Below the pieces are notes generated by a model. It saw nothing but the letters and a program-made list of their open reading frames with translations. It was not told where the DNA came from and did no database searches. From positions 103,210-167,209 of the forward strand of contig CALUGP010000002.1 of assembly GCA_944320195.1 (NCBI GenBank): a stretch of DNA of 64,000 nucleotides. Direction: 5' to 3'. This document shows, piece by piece, positions 8,648 through 16,206 of this stretch. Both the position numbers and the translations under genes were made by a program. Source of the DNA: an uncultured Prevotella sp. (GTDB lineage Bacteria; Bacteroidota; Bacteroidia; Bacteroidales; Bacteroidaceae). The first letter of the stretch is position 1. Each line of letters begins with the position of its first letter.

Positions 8648-9430
8648 TCAAGACAAGTGCTCTACGCGGTCGGGATTCCTGTCTATCACCGTGCCGTTTG
8701 CCTGGTGGGTGGCAAGCACAAGCACCTCCGCCACCTGCACATGTTCGGGCGCATTGGCGGCATAAAGGGCAACATCGGCAATGTCGTCGCCCGTCAGAGG
8801 CTGTATTCCTTTATACACATTGCCGGCACGCCCGTTGTCCCCGTGAAAGCGCACAACGCTGAAATTAGTCTTGACAAGCCCCGGCTTGACGTTCGTCACA
8901 CGCACCGCCGTATGGGCGACATCGATGCGCAGCCCGTCGGTAACGGCCTTCACCGCCGCCTTCGTGGCACAGTAGACGTTGCCACCGGCATAAGCGGCGT
9001 CGCCGGCCACCGACCCGATGTTGATGACATGGCCCCGGTTGCGCTCCACCATGCCGGGCACTATAAGCCGTGTCATGGTCAGCAGGCCTTTTATGTTCGT
9101 GTCGATCATCGTCTCCCAGTCGTCCATGTCGCCTTCATATTCCTTTTCCAGCCCCAAGGCCAGCCCCGCATTGTTTATCAGAACGTCAACCTCGGCCCAC
9201 TTGCCGGTGAGCGAATTGACCGCCGTTGTGGCCGCATCGCGGTCGCGGACGTCGAAAACCAACGGCTGAACGTCGGCTCCCAATCCCCTCGCCGCAGCCT
9301 CAACGGCCTTCAACTTTTCAATGTTCCGCCCTGTAAGTATGAGGTCATAGCCCCCACAGGCAAACTTCCTGGCGCACGCCTCGCCTATTCCGCTAGTCGC
9401 GCCGGTAATCAATGCAATCTTTCTTTCCAT
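8648..9430 (-). CDS. Short-chain dehydrogenase/reductase, YdfG-like
   Basis: A 260-residue classical SDR. The NADP motif TGATSGIGEA is at residues 10-19, NNAGLALG at about 88, the catalytic Ser in INIGSVAGD, and Tyr-x-x-x-Lys in YCATKAA. PGLVKTNFS follows. The overall pattern matches the YdfG group of NADP-dependent 3-hydroxy-acid dehydrogenases, so serine or 3-hydroxy acids are likely substrates, but this is inferred from family resemblance. I chose the start at the ATG giving MERKIALITG rather than the longer frame, which runs into a repeat. Confidence 0.88.
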   Translation of the reverse strand: MERKIALITGATSGIGEACARKFACGGYDLILTGRNIEKLKAVEAAARGLGADVQPLVFDVRDRDAATTAVNSLTGKWAEVDVLINNAGLALGLEKEYEGDMDDWETMIDTNIKGLLTMTRLIVPGMVERNRGHVINIGSVAGDAAYAGGNVYCATKAAVKAVTDGLRIDVAHTAVRVTNVKPGLVKTNFSVVRFHGDNGRAGNVYKGIQPLTGDDIADVALYAANAPEHVQVAEVLVLATHQANGTVIDRNPDRVEHLS

Positions 9431-9444
9431 GAGTTTATGTTTTA

Positions 9445-9565
9445 TTTTAGGAGTAAAGGAGAAAGGAGAGAAGGAGTAAGTAGATATGTCTTGCCGACAA
9501 TCATTCCTTAAACATCGGCTCAAACCATAACCACTTGCTCCTTCTCTCCTTACAACTTCCCTCCT
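9445..9565. repeat. Purine/pyrimidine inverted repeat, family E copy 2
   Basis: GGAGTAAAGGAGAAAGGAGA on one side and CTTGCTCCTTCTCTCC on the other form an imperfect palindrome upstream of the SDR gene, similar in character to those near 6020 and 46930. It abuts the stop codon of the WecB-like gene. Confidence 0.45.
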
Positions 9566-10661
9566 ATTGTAATTCAAACAGTATCTGGAGAATGCGCTCG
9601 GCGGTGCGTCCGTCCCAGCGGTCGGGCAGCGAACACTTCTTCCACTGCCCCTTCACCATGTCCGCAACGGCCTCGGCCAGCCTGTCTGCGTCCTCGCCTA
9701 CAAGCACGTTCGAGCCTTGCTTGACGGTCTCTATGTGCTCAGTGTAGCTGTTGAGCGTGACGCACGGCACGCCGTTGAACGTAGCTTCCTCGGCGACATT
9801 GCCCGAGTCGGTCACTATTCCCTTTGCGTTCGCTGTGAGATAGCCGAACTCCAGGTAGCCGAGAGGCTCTATGACATGGAAGTTCGGGCAGCCAGCCACC
9901 ATCGGCCTTACCGTCTCCGCCGCAGCGGGGCGCAACGGAGCAAGCACCTGCACGCCGCCAGCCGCGCGGCACATGGCCGTGAGCATGGCCTTCATGTTGG
10001 CCTTGTCGGCCAGCAAGGCCTTGCGGTTCAGGGTGAAAACGATATACTCTTTCTCGTTGACCGACAGCCCGTCAAGCACTGCCGGGCGCACAAGGCGCGA
10101 ACGGTTGAAGCGCAACGTGTCCATCAGGATGTTGCCTACCATGTATACCTTGGCAAGCTCAGCGCCCTCGCGAGTGGCTATGCTGGTGCTCCCGATGCCT
10201 GCGGTGAAGAGCAGGTCAGACAGTCCGTCGATGACAAGACGGTTGATTTCCTTTGGCATGTTGATGTCAAACGAGCGTGTGCCGGCAACGAGGTGAGCCA
10301 GAGTAAGCCCGTGTTTCTTAGTCACTATGGCCACGGCCATGGTAGACGCGAGGTCGTCCACAACGATTACGACGTCTGTCGGATTGGCGGAAAGGTACGA
10401 GTCAAACTCAGACATTACCCTGCCTGTCAGTTCGTTGAGGTTCACACAGTCCACGCCGAGGCACACATCTGGCTGCGGTATGCCCAAATCATCAAAAAGA
10501 GTTGGCTCTATCGTGGGGTCTGTCTCCGCCCCGGTGTACACCAGGCGGTAGTCAACGGCCTTGCCGTCAGCCTTTCCCCTGATGACGGCACGCGCCAACG
10601 GGGCCACCTTTATGAAGTTGGGACGCGCCCCGGCAACTATACATATGTTCAACATTTTCAT
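9564..10661 (-). CDS. Divergent UDP-GlcNAc 2-epimerase (WecB)-like protein
   Basis: A 365-residue GT-B-like protein of the WecB/NeuC family: AGARPNFIKVAP at the start, EINRLVIDGLSDLLF in the middle and TDSGNVAEEATFNGVP near the end. Several residues normally catalytic in true 2-epimerases look replaced: the usual HGD reads VDD, VEAGLR reads LVAGTR (catalytic Glu lost) and HRREN reads NRKAL (catalytic His lost). It may epimerise poorly, use another substrate or be regulatory. The start is MKML or the Met two codons later. An inverted repeat with 34-base arms lies just upstream. Confidence 0.75.
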   Translation of the reverse strand: MKMLNICIVAGARPNFIKVAPLARAVIRGKADGKAVDYRLVYTGAETDPTIEPTLFDDLGIPQPDVCLGVDCVNLNELTGRVMSEFDSYLSANPTDVVIVVDDLASTMAVAIVTKKHGLTLAHLVAGTRSFDINMPKEINRLVIDGLSDLLFTAGIGSTSIATREGAELAKVYMVGNILMDTLRFNRSRLVRPAVLDGLSVNEKEYIVFTLNRKALLADKANMKAMLTAMCRAAGGVQVLAPLRPAAAETVRPMVAGCPNFHVIEPLGYLEFGYLTANAKGIVTDSGNVAEEATFNGVPCVTLNSYTEHIETVKQGSNVLVGEDADRLAEAVADMVKGQWKKCSLPDRWDGRTAERILQILFELQ

Positions 10662-10677
10662 TTATTCTTTAATTGAA

Positions 10678-10774
10678 AATTGATAATGGAGAATGGAAAA
10701 TAATGATTACCATCGCCCCCTTGAACTTTAACCGGGCAAAGGTAATCATTATTTTCCATTCTCCATTATCAATT
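10678..10774. repeat. Perfect inverted repeat with 34-base arms
   Basis: Arms 10678-10711 and 10741-10774, beginning AATTGATAATGGAGAATGG, are exact reverse complements around a 29-base GC-richer loop. It lies between the WecB-like gene and the SPFH gene and has no coding potential. The shape is that of a MITE or a very strong hairpin. Confidence 0.85.
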
Positions 10775-10786
10775 CCTGATTTTAAA

Positions 10787-11740
10787 TCACTCCGACTTGA
10801 ACAAGTCCTTGATGCCGCCTATGCTGCCCATAAGGTTGGTGGCTTCGTATGGCAGGTAGACGGTCTTGGTCTTGTCGCCCGTCGCCACGTCCTCAAGCAT
10901 CTGTATATATTTCTGTGCCAGGAGATAGTTTGCCGGATTGGTGCTCTTGCCCACGGCCTCGGTTATCTTCTCTATGGCTATCGCCTCGGCCTCGGCCTTG
11001 CGTATGCGGGCCTGCGCCTCGCCCTCTGCATTGAGTATTGCCATCTGCTTGTCGGCCTCAGCCTTGTTGATGATGGCGGTCTTCTCGCCTTCAGACTTCA
11101 GTATGGCGGCGGCCTTCTCGCCCTCGCTCGTCAGGATGGTGGCGCGCTTGTTGCGCTCGGCCTGCATCTGTTTCTCCATGGCCTGCAGCACGCTCTCGGG
11201 CGGAGTGATGTCCTGCAGCTCCACGCGGTTCACCTTGATGCCCCACTTGTTGGTGGCATCGTCGAGCACGGCGCGCAGCTTCGTGTTGATGGTGTCGCGC
11301 GAAGTGAGCGTCTGGTCAAGCTCCAGCTCGCCGATGATGTTGCGCAGGGTGGTCTGCGTCAGCTTCTCTATGGCGTTGGGCAGGTTGTTTATCTCATACA
11401 CGGCCTTGAACGGATCGACAATCTGGAAGTACAGCAGGGCGTTGATCTGCGTCTGCACGTTGTCCTTGGTGATGACGTTCTGCTTGTCGAAGTCGTACAC
11501 CTGCTCGCGCAAGTCGATAGAATCGGTATAGATATACCTGCCCCGGCGCACGGCCACAATCTCCTTGGCGCGGTCTATGAAGGGAATGATGATGTTGATG
11601 CCGGGCCTCAACGTGGCGTAATATTTGCCGAGACGCTCAATGATCTTGGTCTCCGACTGGGGGATGATGACAAGACTTTTCTTGATCACCACAAGCGCGC
11701 AGATTACCAGCGCGATAAGAACGATTACAAAAGTGTTCAT
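10787..11740 (-). CDS. SPFH (stomatin/prohibitin-like) membrane protein, QmcA type
   Basis: A 317-residue protein with one N-terminal transmembrane helix (about residues 3-20) and an SPFH/Band-7 domain (SLVIIPQSETKIIERLGKY onward, PGINIIIPFID, RRGRYIYTDSIDLREQ). A long Ala/Glu-rich coiled coil follows (about 200-280, with repeated EKAA-type and EAEA-type heptads). Such proteins oligomerise into membrane rings and organise protease or lipid microdomains. The NfeD-like gene lies directly upstream on the same strand, the usual partner arrangement. Confidence 0.93.
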   Translation of the reverse strand: MNTFVIVLIALVICALVVIKKSLVIIPQSETKIIERLGKYYATLRPGINIIIPFIDRAKEIVAVRRGRYIYTDSIDLREQVYDFDKQNVITKDNVQTQINALLYFQIVDPFKAVYEINNLPNAIEKLTQTTLRNIIGELELDQTLTSRDTINTKLRAVLDDATNKWGIKVNRVELQDITPPESVLQAMEKQMQAERNKRATILTSEGEKAAAILKSEGEKTAIINKAEADKQMAILNAEGEAQARIRKAEAEAIAIEKITEAVGKSTNPANYLLAQKYIQMLEDVATGDKTKTVYLPYEATNLMGSIGGIKDLFKSE

Positions 11741-11769
11741 GCCATATAAAATTATTGGTTGTTTTATCA

Positions 11770-11935
11770 GTCAACACCCAACCCGCCCCTACCCAAGGGA
11801 GAGAGCCTGATTAGCGTTGCAAGGAAATGGAATATGTTTAGTTGATTATCACTTCTTACGAATAAAGCTGACACTCCTTACTTCCATTTACGGTATCCTG
11901 ACTCCCTCCCATTGGGAGGACGGAGGTGGGTGTCA
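11770..11935. repeat. MITE-like inverted repeat, family B copy 2
   Basis: TCAACACCCAACCCGCCCCT (from 11770) and the reverse-complement-like GGAGGACGGAGGTGGGTGT (to about 11933) enclose about 90 bases. It is a degenerate relative of the element at 2427-2614. Its right arm overlaps the 3' end of the NfeD-like gene and supplies that protein's last codons. Confidence 0.6.
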
Positions 11936-12371
11936 CCGTTATTATGATGCTCTCGCGGCCCACCACGCGGACGTTCTGCCCCAAGGGGATGTACTCTCCG
12001 TCGGCCGACACGGCCTTCCAGTCGTCGCCGTCGATGGCCACTCGGCCGTAGCCGCCACTCTCTATGGCCTCACTCACGCGGCCTATGCGCCCCATCAGGG
12101 CGTCGGCGTTGCTCAAACGCTCGCGCCGCTTGCCGTGAATCGCCTTGGCAAGGCGCGGCCTTACAAAGAGGAGCGACAGCAGAGAGGCCAGCACGAACAC
12201 TATGAGCTGGCCGTAAAAGCCTATGCCGAAGGCCGAGAATACGGCCGTGACGAGTGCGCCTATGGAGAAACACAGGATGAAGAAGTCGCCCGACGTGAGC
12301 TCAAGTATCAGGCAGACGATGACCACCAGCGACCAGAACTGCCACAAGTTGGCTGCAAAATAATCTATCAT
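11856..12371 (-). CDS. NfeD-like membrane protein
   Basis: A 171-residue protein. Three closely spaced transmembrane helices (about 8-75) are followed by a C-terminal OB-fold domain (GRIGRVSEAIESGGYGRVAI, DGDDWKAVSADGE, VRVVGRES). This is the short NfeD form that pairs with SPFH proteins in membrane quality control. It probably forms a two-gene operon with the downstream SPFH gene. The final 18 or so residues come from the family B repeat and are likely non-native; the usual end would be shortly after IIITVTP. Confidence 0.9.
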   Translation of the reverse strand: MIDYFAANLWQFWSLVVIVCLILELTSGDFFILCFSIGALVTAVFSAFGIGFYGQLIVFVLASLLSLLFVRPRLAKAIHGKRRERLSNADALMGRIGRVSEAIESGGYGRVAIDGDDWKAVSADGEYIPLGQNVRVVGRESIIITVTPTSVLPMGGSQDTVNGSKECQLYS

Positions 12372-12649
12372 ACGATGTGGTTTTACGGTTATTATGGTTA
12401 TGTGATTGTTAAGGTTTGCGCCTTAGCCGTTGTCTCTGCGAAGATAAACAAAATTATCGGTCCAGGCAAGAAATAACGAACTTATTTTCCGACGGCAACG
12501 CCGACAGCGGCTGGCAGACGTGGAAAAGGCCGTTGAAACGGAGTGCATGGGCCGTTGAAACGGGCCGTTTGAACCGTCATGACGACACGCTTTGACGGCT
12601 CTTTCCACAGCCGTTCATTGCTGGCGCGTAAGTCGCTGATAATCAGAGG

Positions 12650-12735
12650 GGTTGCAAAAGGCCGTCTTTTGGCTTGCAAAAGACGGCCTTTTAGCGTGTC
12701 GTTGACGGCCTTTTGCAGCGCGATTTGCCGTCTTT
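12650..12735. repeat. Palindromic intergenic repeat, AAAGGCCG family, copy 3
   Basis: GCAAAAGGCCGTCTTTTGGC, TTGCAAAAGACGGCCTTTTA and TGACGGCCTTTTGCAGCGCG follow one another and can form nested hairpins. The right half overlaps the 3' end of the glycosyltransferase gene at 12691-13845. Confidence 0.75.
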
Positions 12736-13845
12736 CCGGTTCGTCCTGTACACTTCAGCCACCTGGCCGGCTATTCTCTCCCAGTCATACTTCCGCATGT
12801 CGTAATCAACGTGTTCCAACGGACGCTCCATCACGCCTTTCAGCTTCACAGCAAGCGCGTCGACATCGCCCACGGGGAAATAGTCGCCGCCGTCAAGCCC
12901 CACTTCGAGGTTTGCCGGAATGTCGCTCACTATCACCTTCACGCCATAACTCATGGCCTCGAGCAGGGCGATGGGCAGCCCCTCGTGGCTCGACGGCAGG
13001 CAGAAGCAGCGGCAGTTTGTCAGCAGTGAACGCAGCTTGCGCCCCTTTATGAAGCCTGTCAACACCACTCCGTTCCGCCGCGCCATGTCCTTCAGGCGGC
13101 GCGAATAGTCGTCCTCAAAATCCGTGTCACCGGCCAGCACAAGCTTGATGTCGTCACCCGTATTTTTACTTTTTAATTGTTCATTTTTAATCTTGCCGTA
13201 TGCGGCAATTAGATGGTGCAGGTTCTTCTCCGGGACAAAGCGGCACATGCCAAGAATATATTTGCCCTTCTCGATGCCCAATTCGCTGAAATACTCAGGA
13301 TAGTCACACGCCTCGGGCTGCGACACGCCGTTGTAAATCAGATGGACGCGCTCCGTCCTGCCGTATTTACGCCTTACCAGGTTGCGGATTACGTCTGAAA
13401 TCACAATCACGTCGTCGGCGAACATGCAGCCCATGCGCTCGCCGAGCTTCAACACGGCCTTGGCCGCCCGTCCCCACTTGTCGCGGTCGTAGTCAGGCCC
13501 GTGATGGGTGAACACCACCCTCATGCCCAACATCTTTGCGTAAGGCACTAGCAGCGCCGGCCCTATGGCGTGGATATGCACGATGTCGGCCCCGAGCCGC
13601 TTCGCCTCGTTTATCGCCCTGAAGGTGTGGATGATGGCCTCAAACGACTTTTTCTTCGGGCTTTCTATATCAACCAGTTTCACGCCGCGCCACTCCCTCA
13701 GTCCGTCGTTGACGTAGCTCTTGCGCCTGATTACGGTCACGTCGAAGCCGCGCTTGGCTATTCTCGGGAACAGCTCCTCGCAGTGCGTCTCCACTCCGCC
13801 CATCACGCCGGGTATGCCGCGCGTGCCGGCAACAACTATCTTCAT
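12691..13845 (-). CDS. Glycosyltransferase family 4
   Basis: A 384-residue GT-B enzyme: AGTRGIPGVMGGVETHCEE donor/acceptor loop at the start, VHIHAIGPALLVPYA, VFTHHGPDYDRDKWG, then the C-terminal nucleotide-sugar site LPSSHEGLPIALLEAMSYG with the E-x7-E motif. It resembles rhamnosyl- or mannosyltransferases that start with a GTRGIPG motif. Two oddities stand out. Residues KIKNEQLKSKN derive from an AT-rich tract identical to intergenic repeat sequence, and the last roughly 12 codons lie in the AAAGGCCG repeat. It is the most downstream glycan gene of the left half. Confidence 0.9.
   Translation of the reverse strand: MKIVVAGTRGIPGVMGGVETHCEELFPRIAKRGFDVTVIRRKSYVNDGLREWRGVKLVDIESPKKKSFEAIIHTFRAINEAKRLGADIVHIHAIGPALLVPYAKMLGMRVVFTHHGPDYDRDKWGRAAKAVLKLGERMGCMFADDVIVISDVIRNLVRRKYGRTERVHLIYNGVSQPEACDYPEYFSELGIEKGKYILGMCRFVPEKNLHHLIAAYGKIKNEQLKSKNTGDDIKLVLAGDTDFEDDYSRRLKDMARRNGVVLTGFIKGRKLRSLLTNCRCFCLPSSHEGLPIALLEAMSYGVKVIVSDIPANLEVGLDGGDYFPVGDVDALAVKLKGVMERPLEHVDYDMRKYDWERIAGQVAEVYRTNRKDGKSRCKRPSTTR
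13159..13193 (-). repeat. AT-rich repeat tract carried in frame inside a glycosyltransferase
   Basis: The coding strand contains ATTAAAAATGAACAAT, a 16-base string also found at 53250-53265 in a non-coding context. In this gene it encodes part of a Lys/Asn-rich loop between two GT-B subdomains without breaking the frame. Confidence 0.5.
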
Positions 13846-13872
13846 ATTATTTCATGATTAAAAATAATTCAC

Positions 13873-13880
13873 TATTTTTG
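13873..13880 (+). promoter_or_regulatory. Predicted -7 box for the small membrane protein gene
   Basis: TATTTTTG matches the Bacteroidota -7 consensus and is 25 bases upstream of the ATG at 13905. No clear -33 element is present. Confidence 0.45.
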
Positions 13881-13904
13881 CACAGGCTTCATACGCCATG
13901 CAAA

Positions 13905-14111
13905 ATGAAAAAACTTGAAAGCCTGAAAGAATCTTTACAGTACGCAGGAATTGTCGCCATCTCCTGCCTGTCGGCGGTGTGGCTGCTCGTGACAAGAAAT
14001 GAAAGGAGAAGAAAAACCAAACAATATAAAGACTCGAGAAAGACTTTCAACGGCCATCCAAAACGTCTTTATAAAACGCCTCCAAACGTGGGTAATAGCT
14101 CTCGGGACTAA
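13905..14111 (+). CDS. Small single-pass membrane protein, unknown function
   Basis: A 68-residue reading frame starting MKKLESLKESLQYAGIV. It has one hydrophobic segment (about residues 13-28) flanked by a charged N-terminus and a strongly basic tail (RNERRRKTKQYK). A -7 box lies at the right distance. It runs opposite to both neighbouring glycosyltransferases and overlaps the 3' end of the next one by 65 bases. I do not recognise a family; the promoter and the helix are the only support. Confidence 0.4.
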   Translation: MKKLESLKESLQYAGIVAISCLSAVWLLVTRNERRRKTKQYKDSRKTFNGHPKRLYKTPPNVGNSSRD

Positions 14112-15282
14112 AGTTCTCTTGTGCAAAATGCAATGTGCCAAAGCTTAAAGCCGCATACACCGTTTCCGACAACGAGGCTGTACTTTCAACTACACGTTTA
14201 AGACAATCCGCATTTCCGCTTTCAAACCGGTAGCCCGTCACACCCTCATCTATAATCTCTGGTATGCCCCCTATGCGCGCGCCGATGACCGGCGTGCCTG
14301 CAGAATAAGCCTCGACAATGGTCATAGGGTTGTTCTCATACCATTCCGAGGGTACTATCACAAAATAAGCTCCGCTTACCAAATCGGCAAGCTCCCTGCC
14401 CTGCTTGTATCCGAGAAACTCTACGTTGCGCATTTTCTTCATGGCGGCAAAATCCTTCAGTTCAGCTTCCTTAGGCCCCATGCCGACAACCTTCAGCCTG
14501 CATTGCGGCAAGCCCTCAAAAGCCTTAAGCAATGTCATCACACCTTTCTCATAAGACAGACGGCCGAAGAACAGAAAATATTTATCAGCCGGAATGGCCT
14601 TCGGTTTGCTGACAATCGATGTAGAGAAGTTGTAAAGCGTGATGCTCGGTTTGCCTTTCAGCCTTGGCATGTATTTTTCTTGAATGTTTCTTGCGAATTT
14701 GCTGACATAGATGAAACCGCCAATATACTTTGCAGGGTTGAAGAAAGCGTTGCGGAAATACTGCTCTGCGGCCATCACCGCACTCATAAGCCTGCTGCCC
14801 TTGCAGCAAACATGGGTAAAGCACTTGTAGAAATGCCGCCCCCGGCACTCCTCGCATATGCGTCCCCAGCCGTCACGGAATGTGTAGGCCGGACACACGA
14901 TTCGGTAATCATGCACGGTGAAAATTATCGGAACGCCGTATTTCCTCAACACCGGGAATATGGAAGGAGTGATTTGCCCCCACATTAAATGGATATGGGC
15001 CAAGTCTGGTTTCTCATCAAGTACCAACTGTTCGATTTTCTTGGCGGCCTCGAAATGGTAGAAGTAGTTTACCAGATTCCTTACCTGCCTGAACGGACCG
15101 CACCTTGTTTCCTTCGACTCCGGGAAATACTTGCTGAACGGCGAGGGTTTGTTTTCAGGCCACTTCAATGTGAAATAAGCCACGCTGTGCCCGTGCGCCT
15201 CGAGCATCCGCCCAGTGTTGAAGCACACGGTCTCAGCCCCGCCCTTATTATAATTGTATACGTCAATAAGAAGAACCTTCAT
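14047..15282 (-). CDS. Glycosyltransferase family 4
   Basis: A 411-residue GT-B glycosyltransferase. The N-terminus has YNKGGAETVCFNTGRML (acceptor loop), HIHLMWGQITPSIFPVL and FTVHDYRIVCPAYTF with a CEECRG segment typical of GT4 members that carry a small zinc-like knuckle. The C-terminus has FGRLSYEKGVMTLLKAF and VPSEWYENNPMTIVEAYSAG (E-x7-E). It probably adds a sugar to the lipid-linked repeat unit on the cytoplasmic membrane. It lies upstream of the other GT4 on the same strand, separated by 200 bases holding an opposite-strand small gene. Confidence 0.92.
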   Translation of the reverse strand: MKVLLIDVYNYNKGGAETVCFNTGRMLEAHGHSVAYFTLKWPENKPSPFSKYFPESKETRCGPFRQVRNLVNYFYHFEAAKKIEQLVLDEKPDLAHIHLMWGQITPSIFPVLRKYGVPIIFTVHDYRIVCPAYTFRDGWGRICEECRGRHFYKCFTHVCCKGSRLMSAVMAAEQYFRNAFFNPAKYIGGFIYVSKFARNIQEKYMPRLKGKPSITLYNFSTSIVSKPKAIPADKYFLFFGRLSYEKGVMTLLKAFEGLPQCRLKVVGMGPKEAELKDFAAMKKMRNVEFLGYKQGRELADLVSGAYFVIVPSEWYENNPMTIVEAYSAGTPVIGARIGGIPEIIDEGVTGYRFESGNADCLKRVVESTASLSETVYAALSFGTLHFAQENFSPESYYPRLEAFYKDVLDGR

Positions 15283-15569
15283 GGATATTATAAGAAAAAT
15301 TATGCAATCATTTATTACCTAGAGAGCATATTTTGTTGTCTTATGCACTCCATACAATCATTTTCCGTTCTCCCGGACTTGCAATCCGAGAGAACGAGTA
15401 TAAGGATTTTCAATCCGACATGATCACACAGCATTAACATTTATTCAGCCGCGCAGCAAACATACGCTGACAGACAATAAAGCCATCTGTCAGCCCGTAA
15501 CCATCTGGCCATCAGCCGGAAACAACGCAGGCTGACAGATGACAGACGGAAAAAGAAAAAACATGATTT
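15283..15569. repeat. Intergenic stretch with CTGACAGATG-type palindromes
   Basis: No gene is visible in the 15283-15654 gap. It holds CATCTGTCAGCCCGTAAC and CAGGCTGACAGATGACAGAC, which recur at 36880-37080, and a small hairpin near 15377 around GACTTGCAATCCGAGA. The last part is described separately as an HNH-gene remnant. Confidence 0.5.
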
Positions 15570-15640
15570 GCATGAAAGCAGGATGCCCGTAAATTCCTAC
15601 AAACTAATATACCCCTGATAAAGCATCGGCATACCTTTAT
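15570..15640 (-). pseudogene. Degenerate copy of the HNH gene 3' end
   Basis: The minus strand reads a frame ending MLYQGYISL-stop, closely matching the HNH gene's MDFYRDYISL-stop at 17557-17590. About 38 bases of DNA around AATTCCTACAAACTAATATA match AACTCCTACAGACTAATATA at the HNH end at roughly 80%. The two copies flank the AAA/TOPRIM pair. Confidence 0.5.
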
Positions 15641-15654
15641 GGCATCCACCTAAT

Positions 15655-16206
15655 TCATTGATTCACAATATTCTTAAGAACGTCTAAATCATAAGAATAC
15701 TTATTATTATAAAGATATGCCAACACAAGGCGCAATGTTTTCATTTCCACATCGCCCTTAAGTTTTTTGAAAAGACGTTTCATATTGGCATCATCTTTTG
15801 CATTCGCATCTTTTGTCAACTTGGTGAAATCTTTTAGTCTGCCAGGCAATCCATAGTCACTCATTCTTACACCTTGCCTTTCAGCCACATCCAAAATGAA
15901 TTTATCCATTGCCGGATTGATGCGAATAATAAAATGGCGTCTGCATTTATGCTTCAGCAACTGGATATGCTCTTTTGCGCCTACAACACCAAACTCTTGT
16001 ACGTAAGAGTGTTCCATCTTGTCATTGTCAATGATGCCAAGCGCGAACGAATCACTCAATTTCCCCGAAGACATGCTTCCGCAAACCTTGTTGCATCCCA
16101 TACAATGATTAGGCATACCGGCCGAAGGCACCTCTAATGCAAGCATGGTTGCCACGACATTTGTGTCGACATAGCATTCCGGCAGTATGTCAAACTCCAT
16201 TCTCAT
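15655..16206 (-). CDS. TOPRIM-like partner of the AAA ATPase (putative nuclease)
   Basis: A 183-residue protein. EFDILPECYVDTNVVATML at the start has the acidic residue and hydrophobic pattern expected of a TOPRIM first strand, and FALGIIDNDKME at about residue 60 supplies the D-x-D. A helical C-terminal half follows. It overlaps the upstream AAA gene by 4 bases, indicating translational coupling. The pairing of an OLD/AAA15-type ATPase with a TOPRIM-like protein recalls anti-phage systems such as PARIS (AriA/AriB), but assignment to that system is inference and would need profile searches. Confidence 0.65.
   Translation of the reverse strand: MRMEFDILPECYVDTNVVATMLALEVPSAGMPNHCMGCNKVCGSMSSGKLSDSFALGIIDNDKMEHSYVQEFGVVGAKEHIQLLKHKCRRHFIIRINPAMDKFILDVAERQGVRMSDYGLPGRLKDFTKLTKDANAKDDANMKRLFKKLKGDVEMKTLRLVLAYLYNNKYSYDLDVLKNIVNQ

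Noticed and set aside
8645-11749. Long plus-strand frames over the SDR, WecB-like and SPFH genes
   Set aside because: The minus-strand products carry complete family motifs; the plus-strand ones are shadows common in GC-rich genes.
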